From contig NZ_ALJC01000090.1 in the NCBI RefSeq assembly GCF_000282975.1, forward strand, positions 1 to 64,000: a DNA stretch of 64,000 nucleotides, written 5' to 3'. The stretch comes from Pseudomonas psychrophila HA-4 (GTDB taxonomy: Bacteria > Pseudomonadota > Gammaproteobacteria > Pseudomonadales > Pseudomonadaceae). A program made the translations under genes and the position numbers. The stretch's first letter is position 1. Every line of letters begins with the position of its first letter. Below are positions 16,919 through 24,488 of the stretch, piece after piece. The notes beneath the pieces are model-generated. The model had not been told where the DNA came from. It did no database searches and was given only the letters and a program-made list of their open reading frames with translations.

Positions 16919-17122
16919 CTCTGTGCGTAAATTGTGTATGAAACCCTAAAAAACGGTGTAGGCCGCATGGGTGCTGGACTGCACCGTTGGTCACTGAATA
17001 TTGCAGGATCAAATCGTTCCTGCCGAATTTTGAGGGCGCGAACCCTACCACAAAAAACTGCGCTGTCCGAACGCATTTTCAGGCGGGTGCAAAGATAGGA
17101 AAGGTCAAGCGGAAAATGCTGT

Positions 17123-17159
17123 AAAGAAGGCCGGAAAGGTCATTGCAGACCGTTCCGGC
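17123..17159 (-). terminator. intrinsic terminator after bglX
   Basis: On the minus strand GCCGGAACGGTC-TGCAAT-GACCTTTCCGGC forms a 12-bp stem with one mismatch, followed by CTTCTTTA. It starts 13 bases after the bglX stop. Confidence 0.75.
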
Positions 17160-17171
17160 AATTGAGCGAAG

Positions 17172-19463
17172 TTACAGCAGCTCGAAGCTGTTTTGCTGGA
17201 CGTTTTGCGAATCGAGGCCGATTTGCACGTCGAACTCACCCGGCTCGGCGACCGACTTCAACTGGGTGTTGTAGAACTTCAAGTCGTCCTCGTCGATGCT
17301 GAACTGCACGACGTTCTCTTCGCCGGCCTTGAGCATGATCTTTTGGAAGTTTTTCAACTCTTTGACCGGGCGGCTCATGGAAGCGGTGACATCGCGCAGG
17401 TACAACTGCACTACCGTTTCGCCGTCACGCTTGCCGGTGTTTTTGACCGTGACGCTGGCCGTTAGCTTAGCGCCGGGCTTCAAGGTCTTGGCTGATAGGC
17501 TGACCGGTGACACGCTGAACTCGGTATAGCTCAGGCCGAAGCCAAACGGGTACAGCGGCGTATTCGGCGCGTCGAAGTACTGTGAGGTGTAGTTACCCGG
17601 TTTGCCCGGTGTGAAGGGGCGCCCAATGCTCAGGTGGCTGTAGTAGGTAGGAATCTGACCTACAGAGCGCGGGAAAGTGATTGGTAGCTTGCCTGAAGGG
17701 TTGTAATCACCGAACAGCACGTCAGCAATCGCATTGCCGCCTTCGGTGCCGCTGAACCAGGTTTCCAATACCGCGTCCGCTTGCTGTTGTTGCAGGTCGA
17801 TAGTCAGCGGACGGCCGTTCATCAACACCAGCACCAAGGGTTTACCGGTGGCTTTGAGCGCGGTTATCAGGGCGCGCTGGCTGGCCGGTATATCAAGATC
17901 GGTACGGCTTGATGACTCGTGCGACATGCCGCGCGACTCACCCACCACGGCAACCACCACATCAGCTTGCTGCGCAGCCTTAACGGCTTCGTCAATCATG
18001 ACCTGTGCCGGGCGCGGGTCGTTGGTCACTTCAGGTGCGTCAAAGTTGAGGAAGTTCAGGTAATCAACGATTTTTTGATCGTCGGTGATGTTCGCGCCGC
18101 GGGCGTAAGTCAGCGTGCCCTGCTGACCCAGTGCGTTGCGCATGCCGTCATACACGGTCACCGATTGTGCGGGCACGCCTGCCGCGGCCCAACTGCCCAT
18201 CATGTCGATCGGCGCTTTGGCCAGTGGTCCCACTAACGCAATGCGCGCCTGTTTCTTCAGCGGCAGGGTCTCGGATTGGTTTTTCAACAGCACCAGACTC
18301 TTGCGCGCGACCTCGCGTGCTTCAGCGCGGTGCAGTCGACTTTCAGCGTTGACATCTACCGGGTCATCTTCAGCCTTGCCGATACGCACATAAGGGTCGG
18401 CAAACAGCCCCATGTCGTACTTGGCGCCGAGCACTTCACGCACAGCGTTGTCCAAGTCGCTCTGTGGTACTTCGCCAGACTTCAACAAGCCAGGCAATTC
18501 TTCGCCGTAGGCTTTGTCGTTCATGCTCATGTCGATACCGGCCTTGATCGCCAGCTTGGCAGCTTCGCGGCTGTCTTTGGCGACACCGTGCTTGATCAGC
18601 TCGATAATGGCGCCGTGGTCACTGACGGCGACGCCTTTAAAGCCCCATTCCTTGCGCAGCAAGTCTTGCATCAACCACATGTTTGAGGTGGCGGGCACGC
18701 CATTGATTGAGTTCAGCGCCACCATCACTCCCCCAGAACCGGCCTCAATGGCGGCGTGGTAGGGCGGCAAGTAATCCTGGAACATGCGAGTCAGGCTCAT
18801 GTCGACGGTGTTGTAGTCCCGTCCGCCTTCTACTGCGCCGTACAAGGCAAAGTGTTTAACGCTGGCCATGATGTTGCCGGGCAGGGCAGGCGAAACCCCT
18901 TGATAGGCGTGAACCATGACCTTGGCGATGCGTGACACTAAATAGGTGTCTTCGCCAAAACCTTCCGATGTTCGACCCCAGCGCGGGTCGCGTGCGATGT
19001 CGACCATGGGTGCGAAGGTCAGGTCGATACTGTCATCGCTGGCCTCTTTGGCCGCCACCCGGCCACTCAACCCAATGGCGTCCATGTCCCAGCTAGCCGC
19101 GAGGCCCAGGCTGATCGGGAAAATAGTGCGATGGCCGTGAATGACGTCATAAGCAAAGAACATTGGAATTTTTAGACGGCTGCGCATGGCAGCGTCTTGC
19201 ATCGGACGGTTTTCGTCGCGGGAAATCGAATTGAAGGTGCCGCCGATATGACCGGCTGCGATTTCCTTGCGGATCATTTCGCGGGGCATTTCCGGGCCGA
19301 TGCTGATCAGGCGTAACTGGCCGATTTTTTCAGCTTCAGTCATTTGTTTGATCAAATCAGCGACGAACACGTCTTTCTTAGGCAGTGGGGCTGGCGGGGT
19401 TTGGGCCCAGACCGCTTGACTGGTCAGGCTAATGGCAATGGCCAGCAAACACATATTTTTCAT
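17172..19463 (-). CDS. bglX: periplasmic beta-glucosidase, GH3 family
   Basis: A 763-aa glycoside hydrolase family 3 enzyme that releases glucose from the non-reducing end of beta-glucosides. It begins with a Sec signal peptide (MKNMCLLAIAISLTSQAVWA), so it acts in the periplasm. The N-terminal GH3 barrel holds the nucleophile segment VAVSDHGAI (Asp), the GH3 C-terminal domain follows, and a fibronectin-III-like domain ends the protein (VTVKNTGKRDGETVVQLYLR). Length and order match E. coli BglX. It is a single-gene unit with its own terminator. Confidence 0.95.
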   Translation of the reverse strand: MKNMCLLAIAISLTSQAVWAQTPPAPLPKKDVFVADLIKQMTEAEKIGQLRLISIGPEMPREMIRKEIAAGHIGGTFNSISRDENRPMQDAAMRSRLKIPMFFAYDVIHGHRTIFPISLGLAASWDMDAIGLSGRVAAKEASDDSIDLTFAPMVDIARDPRWGRTSEGFGEDTYLVSRIAKVMVHAYQGVSPALPGNIMASVKHFALYGAVEGGRDYNTVDMSLTRMFQDYLPPYHAAIEAGSGGVMVALNSINGVPATSNMWLMQDLLRKEWGFKGVAVSDHGAIIELIKHGVAKDSREAAKLAIKAGIDMSMNDKAYGEELPGLLKSGEVPQSDLDNAVREVLGAKYDMGLFADPYVRIGKAEDDPVDVNAESRLHRAEAREVARKSLVLLKNQSETLPLKKQARIALVGPLAKAPIDMMGSWAAAGVPAQSVTVYDGMRNALGQQGTLTYARGANITDDQKIVDYLNFLNFDAPEVTNDPRPAQVMIDEAVKAAQQADVVVAVVGESRGMSHESSSRTDLDIPASQRALITALKATGKPLVLVLMNGRPLTIDLQQQQADAVLETWFSGTEGGNAIADVLFGDYNPSGKLPITFPRSVGQIPTYYSHLSIGRPFTPGKPGNYTSQYFDAPNTPLYPFGFGLSYTEFSVSPVSLSAKTLKPGAKLTASVTVKNTGKRDGETVVQLYLRDVTASMSRPVKELKNFQKIMLKAGEENVVQFSIDEDDLKFYNTQLKSVAEPGEFDVQIGLDSQNVQQNSFELL

Positions 19464-19729
19464 GGAATTCTTCTGCGCGCCCGCTCAAGTCAAAGCGAAG
19501 GGAAGCCCGCGCTTTCGAAGCGATATTGTTCTGGGGAGGGTGAGTGACTACTCAACTTAAAGAAATACCCTATCGTTAAAGAAAGTATTCCTACAGTGAA
19601 GGCAGTCTTTTAGCTGATTCGCCGTGAGCAATCCAGTGTTGCGGGGAGATATTCGAGAGCAGCGCGGGAGTTTTTATGCCAAACGTAGGGTCTATGAACC
19701 TAATCGGATTAAAACGGAGTGTCTGACGT

Positions 19730-20338
19730 ATGCATATAGAGAGCGCAAGACGGATAGGTTGGAAAGTAATCGCGCTATTAGCCCTCAGCAGTGTGTTAGC
19801 CGGGTGTGGGATTAACACCATTCCGACACTTGACGAGCAGGTTAAAGCGGCGTGGTCGCAAGTGCAGAACCAGTACCAGCGCCGTGCTGATTTAATTCCC
19901 AATCTGGTTGAGACAGTCAAAGGCGCGGCCAAGCAAGAACAGGCGACACTGACGGCGGTGATTGAAGCGCGAGCCAAGGCCACCTCGATTCAGGTCGATG
20001 CCAGCACCTTGAACAACCCGGAAAAACTCAAACAGTTCCAGGACGCGCAAAACCAACTGACGGGCGCCTTGAGTCGCTTGATGGTGGTGTCTGAGCGCTA
20101 CCCGGACCTTAAATCCAACCAAAACTTCCTGTCGTTGCAGTCGCAACTTGAAGGCACTGAAAACCGTATCAGTGTGGCGCGCCGTGATTTCATCCTCGCG
20201 GTAGAGCGTTACAACACCGAAATTCGCACCTTCCCGGGCCGCTTATGGCATGCCGTGATGTACAGCGACTTACCGGTTCGCGCGACCTTCGAAGCCACTA
20301 CCCCGGATGCTGACAAAGCCCCCGAGGTGAAGTTCTAA
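19730..20338 (+). CDS. LemA-family lipoprotein
   Basis: A 202-aa protein starting with a membrane signal whose lipobox LAGC lies at about residues 23-26, so it is a probable lipoprotein. The LemA domain follows (VQNQYQRRADLIPNLVETVK, conserved in the family) and is all alpha-helical. LemA function is not settled. It sits directly before two TPM-domain genes on the same strand, a common LemA-TPM neighbourhood across bacteria. The ATG at 19730 has GGAG 10 bases before it. Confidence 0.92.
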   Translation: MHIESARRIGWKVIALLALSSVLAGCGINTIPTLDEQVKAAWSQVQNQYQRRADLIPNLVETVKGAAKQEQATLTAVIEARAKATSIQVDASTLNNPEKLKQFQDAQNQLTGALSRLMVVSERYPDLKSNQNFLSLQSQLEGTENRISVARRDFILAVERYNTEIRTFPGRLWHAVMYSDLPVRATFEATTPDADKAPEVKF

Positions 20339-20351
20339 CGGCCTAAAAACC

Positions 20352-20379
20352 CTGTAGGAGCGACTAAGCTCGCTCCCAC
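20352..20379. repeat. REP palindrome between lemA-like and TPM gene
   Basis: CTGTAGGAGCGA-CTAAGC-TCGCTCCCACG is a member of the common pseudomonad TGTAGGAGCGAGC REP family. It lies inside the presumed operon and may attenuate downstream expression or stabilise the upstream message. Confidence 0.7.
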
Positions 20380-20405
20380 GGTACCCATAACCCCTCGAGG
20401 TGCTG

Positions 20406-21149
20406 ATGCGCGTATCAAGGCTGGGCTTAGGCCTGCTGCTGTGGTTATTCATCGCCACTGCGCAGGCGCTGACGTTTCCGACACTGAGTGGGCGGGTAGT
20501 AGATGATGGGCAAATGCTCGACCCTGCTACGCGTCAACAATTGACTCAACAACTCGAAGCCCATGAAAAAGCCACCGGCGAGCAGGTGGTCGTGGTCACG
20601 GTGCCGAACCTGCAAGGCGAACCGATTGAAGACTTCGGTTACCAATTGGGCCGCGCTTGGGGTATCGGCAAAAAGGATGAAAACAACGGCGCGTTACTGA
20701 TCGTCGCCCGTGATGACCGTAAACTGCGGATCGAAGTCGGTTACGGCCTAGAAGACCGCCTAACTGACGCGCAGTCTTCGGTGATCATCAATCAGGTGAT
20801 TACCCCGGCATTTAAAACCGGCAACTTCAGCCAAGGCATCCGCGACGGCGTCACGGCCATGCTCCAGGTGTTGGGTGGCGCACCGTTAGCCGAGCCTGCC
20901 TATGCGAGCGGGCAGGGCGGCGAAAATGACTTTATGGCTGAGCACCCTGGCGTGGTGCTACTGCTGTTTTTAGTGTTCATCGTGGTCGTGGCGGCTTGTC
21001 AGTTCTTAGGCATTTGCAACTCCGGCGGTGGCGGAGGGTCGCGCTCCGGCGGTTTTGGCGGCGGTGGTTTCGGCGGTGGAGGCGGTGGCGGTGGTTTTCG
21101 TGGAGGCGGCGGCAGCTTTGGCGGCGGCGGTGCTTCGGGCGGCTGGTAA
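20406..21149 (+). CDS. TPM-domain membrane protein with Gly-rich tail (YgcG-like)
   Basis: A 247-aa protein with a signal peptide (LLLWLFIATAQA), a TPM domain (residues about 25-150; VVDDGQMLDPATRQQLTQQL, then IGKKDENNGALLIVARDDRK and VGYGLEDRL), one membrane span (VVLLLFLVFIVVVAACQFLG) and a cytoplasmic Gly/Ser-rich tail of about 45 residues. The ATG at 20406 is chosen over a GTG two codons earlier because GAGG lies 5 bases before it. It forms an operon with the LemA gene before and another TPM gene after. Biochemical role unknown. Confidence 0.88.
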   Translation: MRVSRLGLGLLLWLFIATAQALTFPTLSGRVVDDGQMLDPATRQQLTQQLEAHEKATGEQVVVVTVPNLQGEPIEDFGYQLGRAWGIGKKDENNGALLIVARDDRKLRIEVGYGLEDRLTDAQSSVIINQVITPAFKTGNFSQGIRDGVTAMLQVLGGAPLAEPAYASGQGGENDFMAEHPGVVLLLFLVFIVVVAACQFLGICNSGGGGGSRSGGFGGGGFGGGGGGGGFRGGGGSFGGGGASGGW

Positions 21150-21178
21150 TTCAACTTTTCAAATGAGCATCGACACGT

Positions 21179-21793
21179 ATGGCTTTACTCACGCAAGAGC
21201 AAAAACGGCAGGTCGAAGAGGCCGTGACCCGCGCTGAACAGCGCACCGACGCTGAAATCGTCACCGTGCTGGCACCGCGCGCTGACGATTACAGCTACAT
21301 CCCCTTACTGTGGTCCAGCCTGATCGCTTTAGTGGTTCCGGCGCTGGTGCACTTTTTAAACAGCGACATGACGATCTACACATTGCTCATGTTGCAATGG
21401 GCCACCTTTGTGTTCCTTAGCCTGGTCTTCCGCATTCCGGTGCTGACCACCTTTCTCATCCCCGCCCGTGTTCGTCATTGGCGTGCCAGCAACTTGGCGC
21501 GGCGCCAGTTTCTCGAACAAAAGCTGCACCATACCCAAGGCCGCACCGGTGTGTTGATCTTTGTCAGTGAAGCCGAGCGCTACGTTGAAATCATCGTTGA
21601 TGAAGGCATATCCCAGCGCTTGGACAATAGTGATTGGGGCACCATCGTCAGCGATTTCGTGCGCCGTGTGGCGCTAGGGCATACGGCTGAGGGCTTTATC
21701 GCGTGCATTGACGCCAGTGCAGAACTGCTCGAAAAACACGTGCCGAAAACCCAGTCGCGTAATCAACTGCCGAATCGTTTGGTGATGTTGTAG
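21179..21793 (+). CDS. TPM-domain membrane protein
   Basis: A 204-aa protein whose N-terminal half resembles TPM proteins (EQKRQVEEAVTRAEQRTDAE, then IVTVLAPRADDY), followed by two hydrophobic segments (about residues 40-57 and 60-95) and a C-terminal TPM-like region (RTGVLIFVSEAERYVEIIVD). It has no signal peptide and so is a probable inner-membrane protein. It follows the Gly-rich TPM gene by 29 bases and ends the LemA-TPM operon; a hairpin follows at 21814. Confidence 0.82.
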   Translation: MALLTQEQKRQVEEAVTRAEQRTDAEIVTVLAPRADDYSYIPLLWSSLIALVVPALVHFLNSDMTIYTLLMLQWATFVFLSLVFRIPVLTTFLIPARVRHWRASNLARRQFLEQKLHHTQGRTGVLIFVSEAERYVEIIVDEGISQRLDNSDWGTIVSDFVRRVALGHTAEGFIACIDASAELLEKHVPKTQSRNQLPNRLVML

Positions 21794-21813
21794 TTGGTTG
21801 AAAGCGAATTGTT

Positions 21814-21849
21814 GCAAGTCTGAAGTTTCCTAGGAGGTTTCAGGCTTGC
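21814..21849 (+). terminator. strong hairpin after the LemA-TPM operon
   Basis: GCAAGTCTGAA at 21814-21824 pairs with TTCAGGCTTGC at 21839-21849 (11 pairs including one G-T), with further pairing inside. There is no U-run after it, so it is a transcript end or attenuator of the factor-assisted kind. It also marks the left edge of the AT-rich island. Confidence 0.55.
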
Positions 21850-22066
21850 GCTCTAAAAAGCATATGGTTTTTCTGATGTTTTTGTAAGTTTATTCTTTGT
21901 GTCTTTAGTTTGTGTTGGTTATACATCTGGTTTTTAGTGGGTGTCATTTTTCTTGTTGTCATTTTTCGAAATGATGGATAGCGTGTGTTCGTGAATTTAA
22001 TTTATACCGTTTTTTTTTAGTTGTGATAGTTGCTGTGAATTATCATTTGAAGCGTGAGGTTGGGAG

Positions 22067-22293
22067 ATGGGGATAGAGCTTACATGCAGAGAGAAAGACG
22101 TTCTGGGTTTACTGGTGCAGGGCTGTTCTAATAAAAAAATTGCGATGTCCTTGTGTATCAGTGATTTTACAGTAAGGGATCATGTTTATCGCTGCTTCTT
22201 AAATATGGAGTGGAGAACCGCATGCGGCTGATGGTGGTCAGTGGGTATTTATCGGTTGGGCATCTGGGTTTGCAGGACCCCCTACACTCGTAG
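22067..22293 (+). pseudogene. frameshifted LuxR-type HTH regulator remnant
   Basis: ATG at 22067 with GAGG 7 bases before it opens a frame reading IELTCREKDVLGLLVQGCSN, then KKIAMSLCISDFTVRDHVYR: a LuxR (GerE) HTH. The frame then diverges and stops at 22231 after 54 residues. In another frame from 22201 the family C-terminus resumes as KYGVENRMRLMVVSGYL and stops at 22293. The join therefore looks like a frameshift at about 22190-22205. If intact, it would be a 70-80-residue HTH-only protein. Either it is decayed, or a real slip exists; an assembly error is also possible. It sits just upstream of the three-gene island cluster. Confidence 0.7.
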
Positions 22294-22343
22294 GGTTGTC
22301 TCTGCAATTCAATGATTTAAAGTCATTGTGGTATGAGGCTAAA

Positions 22344-22877
22344 GTGAAAAAGTTTTCTTTTTATATGCCGCCTGCGGCGTATGTTTCGAAGCCTGCTGAA
22401 CTGATTGTCTTTTTCTTGATGGGTTTGGCGTTGGCAGGTGTCGTTGTTTTTACGTGGAATGGGATAGTGGATGTTCCCCCTGTGCCCAAGCGTTTAGTGT
22501 TGCGAAGTGCGCAGGTTACCCATCCTCTCTATGTTTCCAGGGGGCAGGTTGATTTGTACTTATGTGTGAGTTCAGATGGTGGGTGTTACAAGCATAGGCT
22601 GGAAATGGTGCATAAAAATGTTGCGCGTTTAAATTTGCGCAAGGGTGAAAATATATGGGTGTCCTTAGACTCTGATAGCAGTAATTCCTTTGTTTGGGGT
22701 ATCTATGATGATGAGCTTAAATTATTGGTCGGCCGACAGCAGATTGAATGGGGGCAGCGGTATATCAATGGTGGAAATTACTTTATGGCTTTTTGGTTTG
22801 GCCTATGTGTTATAGGTTGTCTGTATTTTTTGGTGCGTGAGGTATGGAATAGATACTTTTATAGAGGGGGTAGTTAA
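22344..22877 (+). CDS. unknown membrane protein of the AT-rich island (two membrane spans)
   Basis: A 177-aa protein when started at GTG 22344 (GAGG 5 bases upstream); a TTG at 22296 would add 16 residues but lacks a ribosome site. It has a membrane span early (IVFFLMGLALAGVVVF) and another near the end (FMAFWFGLCVIGCLYFLV), with about 110 residues between them, probably periplasmic, and a short basic tail (REVWNRYFYRGGS). The middle part has a Cys pair region (LYLCVSSDGGCYKH). No family is recognised. Its stop overlaps the next start in TAATG, so it is coupled to the dioxygenase gene. Confidence 0.65.
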   Translation: MKKFSFYMPPAAYVSKPAELIVFFLMGLALAGVVVFTWNGIVDVPPVPKRLVLRSAQVTHPLYVSRGQVDLYLCVSSDGGCYKHRLEMVHKNVARLNLRKGENIWVSLDSDSSNSFVWGIYDDELKLLVGRQQIEWGQRYINGGNYFMAFWFGLCVIGCLYFLVREVWNRYFYRGGS

Positions 22878-23461
22878 TGGAAATAAAAAAAGTTGATGGT
22901 TGTATTTATGTGGTTGATGATTTTTTGACGGAGGCTGAAGAGGTAGAGGTCAATGCCCAACTCAAGGGCGCGGTGTGGAGATACAATTGGCCTAACTACG
23001 AAGAACTACCGTTTATAAGACCTTGCTGGCATGTGTTTATTGCGGGTAAAGGTCGTCCCTTGGGGCAATCAAGTCTCGAAGAGTTAAATGGCAATCAATC
23101 TTGGTGTTTTCTGAGCGGCGTTTGGGAGCGTTTTCTGAGGCTGCACACATTTCAAACTACCTTACTAGGTGTGTACGCGAACGGACAAACCTTCGGTCAA
23201 GATACGATTATTCATAGAGATAATAAAACTCATCCAGGGTTAACCATTATTATTTTTTGTAATGAATATTGGCCTACGTCCTGGGGTGGCGAGTTAGTGT
23301 TTTACGATGATGCTAAAGAAAATGTCGTGAAAGCGGTACTTCCAAAATCACGGAGGGCAGTCATTTTTGATGGGAGAATTCCCCATGCTGCACGTTCGCC
23401 TTCTATCAAGTGTGATCAGGTCAGGATGACACTTGCTTTTAAAACAATAATCAAGGAGTAA
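22877..23461 (+). CDS. 2-oxoglutarate/Fe(II)-dependent dioxygenase (prolyl-4-hydroxylase-like)
   Basis: A 194-aa soluble protein with the double-stranded beta-helix dioxygenase signature: IIHRDN (HxD, H113 and D115), WGGELVFYDD, a distal H170 in RIPHAAR, and R183 in VRMTLAFK for 2-oxoglutarate. This fits a small P4H-like (2OG-FeII_Oxy_3/4) enzyme that hydroxylates a protein, peptide or small molecule. All four key residues are present, so it is probably active. It overlaps the membrane-protein gene at the start and is followed 3 bases later by the Gly-rich gene. That next protein is a plausible substrate, but this is inference. Confidence 0.85.
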   Translation: MEIKKVDGCIYVVDDFLTEAEEVEVNAQLKGAVWRYNWPNYEELPFIRPCWHVFIAGKGRPLGQSSLEELNGNQSWCFLSGVWERFLRLHTFQTTLLGVYANGQTFGQDTIIHRDNKTHPGLTIIIFCNEYWPTSWGGELVFYDDAKENVVKAVLPKSRRAVIFDGRIPHAARSPSIKCDQVRMTLAFKTIIKE

Positions 23462-23464
23462 GAA

Positions 23465-24274
23465 ATGGCAGGAAAGGCTGAAGTAATTGTGGGTGTGATT
23501 AATGATGGTGTTACAGTTGCTTCTGGAGCAACTGCAATTTCAGATCAGTTCGTAACGAATAATCAAGGGATGGTGTTGGTGAGTCAGACAGCGCAAACAG
23601 GTGCTGTTATAGCAAGTGTCACGTCTGTGACGAAATTGGCTGGACCCTATGTACCCATCATTAATATGCCCGCTAATATTGTTGCGGGTACAATCACGTT
23701 TCTAAAACTTGGGGTAGATGTTAGGGATGGTCGTAAAATAGATCAGGGGGATGTGTATAGTTTAATAGGTAACGTTGCTGGTATTATCGGTACGGTAGCA
23801 TTTTTGGCGGGGGGAGGGGTTTGGCTTGTTGGAGGAGCTGCTATTGTAAGTGTGGGCGCTGGCTTGCTATCGATACATAGGTCGAATACTTTTAATCAGA
23901 TAGTTACTGCTGCTGAGGATTTTTTCAGGAATAACCCTTCCGATAATTACCTCGACTACCTGTGTGCCCCAGATATGAAAATTGTTGATCGAAACACTAT
24001 TAGGATGGCCTATGCCAATACGATGCTATCTTGTCACTGGATATCAGATACAGATGAGCTACTTCCCTTTCCACTGATTGTTTCTGATATTGGTGCTGGT
24101 GCTGGAGGAGGTGGCACTGCGTTCGGTGGCGCTCCCGCTTCGTCGGGGCCTGTAGTTACTCCCCCCCCACACGATGTGGCAAATGTGGGCATCAGTATTA
24201 TCGTTGGTGGAAATACATACGATGCGGGTGATCAATATGGATGTTGTACTGGTACAAGTGACGGTTATATGTAG
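23465..24274 (+). CDS. unknown glycine-rich hydrophobic protein of the AT-rich island
   Basis: A 269-aa protein with no recognised family. AAGGAG lies 6 bases before the ATG. Residues 42-85 are moderately hydrophobic; 97-136 form a strongly hydrophobic Gly/Ala-rich hairpin (GNVAGIIGTVAFLAGGGVWL, then VGGAAIVSVGAGLLSI), as in glycine-zipper or pore-forming proteins. Residues 150-205 are polar. The tail has a Gly run (209-222), a PPP at 233-235, and ends with a Cys-Cys pair (260-261) in a small-residue context. There is no classical signal peptide. It may be an exported toxin, effector or modified peptide; none is shown. Confidence 0.6.
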   Translation: MAGKAEVIVGVINDGVTVASGATAISDQFVTNNQGMVLVSQTAQTGAVIASVTSVTKLAGPYVPIINMPANIVAGTITFLKLGVDVRDGRKIDQGDVYSLIGNVAGIIGTVAFLAGGGVWLVGGAAIVSVGAGLLSIHRSNTFNQIVTAAEDFFRNNPSDNYLDYLCAPDMKIVDRNTIRMAYANTMLSCHWISDTDELLPFPLIVSDIGAGAGGGGTAFGGAPASSGPVVTPPPHDVANVGISIIVGGNTYDAGDQYGCCTGTSDGYM

Positions 24275-24488
24275 TGGGTTGTCTAATTAATCTGTGCATA
24301 AATTAAGATAATTTTTTTGGAGCCTCTGCGAACATCGTACGTGTTAAGCCCGACGCTCCGATACTCTCTGTCTGTTTAACTGCCTGCACCAGAAATACCC
24401 CGTGCTCTCAAGCGCCAACACGCCTAAAATGGCCGCCATTGTTTTTTTGATTTCCCCTCCTGTACCCCCCCCCGAGGCACCTTTTTCA

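Noticed and set aside
16905..16930. DnaA boxes as a possible replication origin
   Set aside because: Only one perfect and one near-perfect box, with no dnaA/dnaN genes or AT-rich unwinding element; control of nrdA is the simpler reading.
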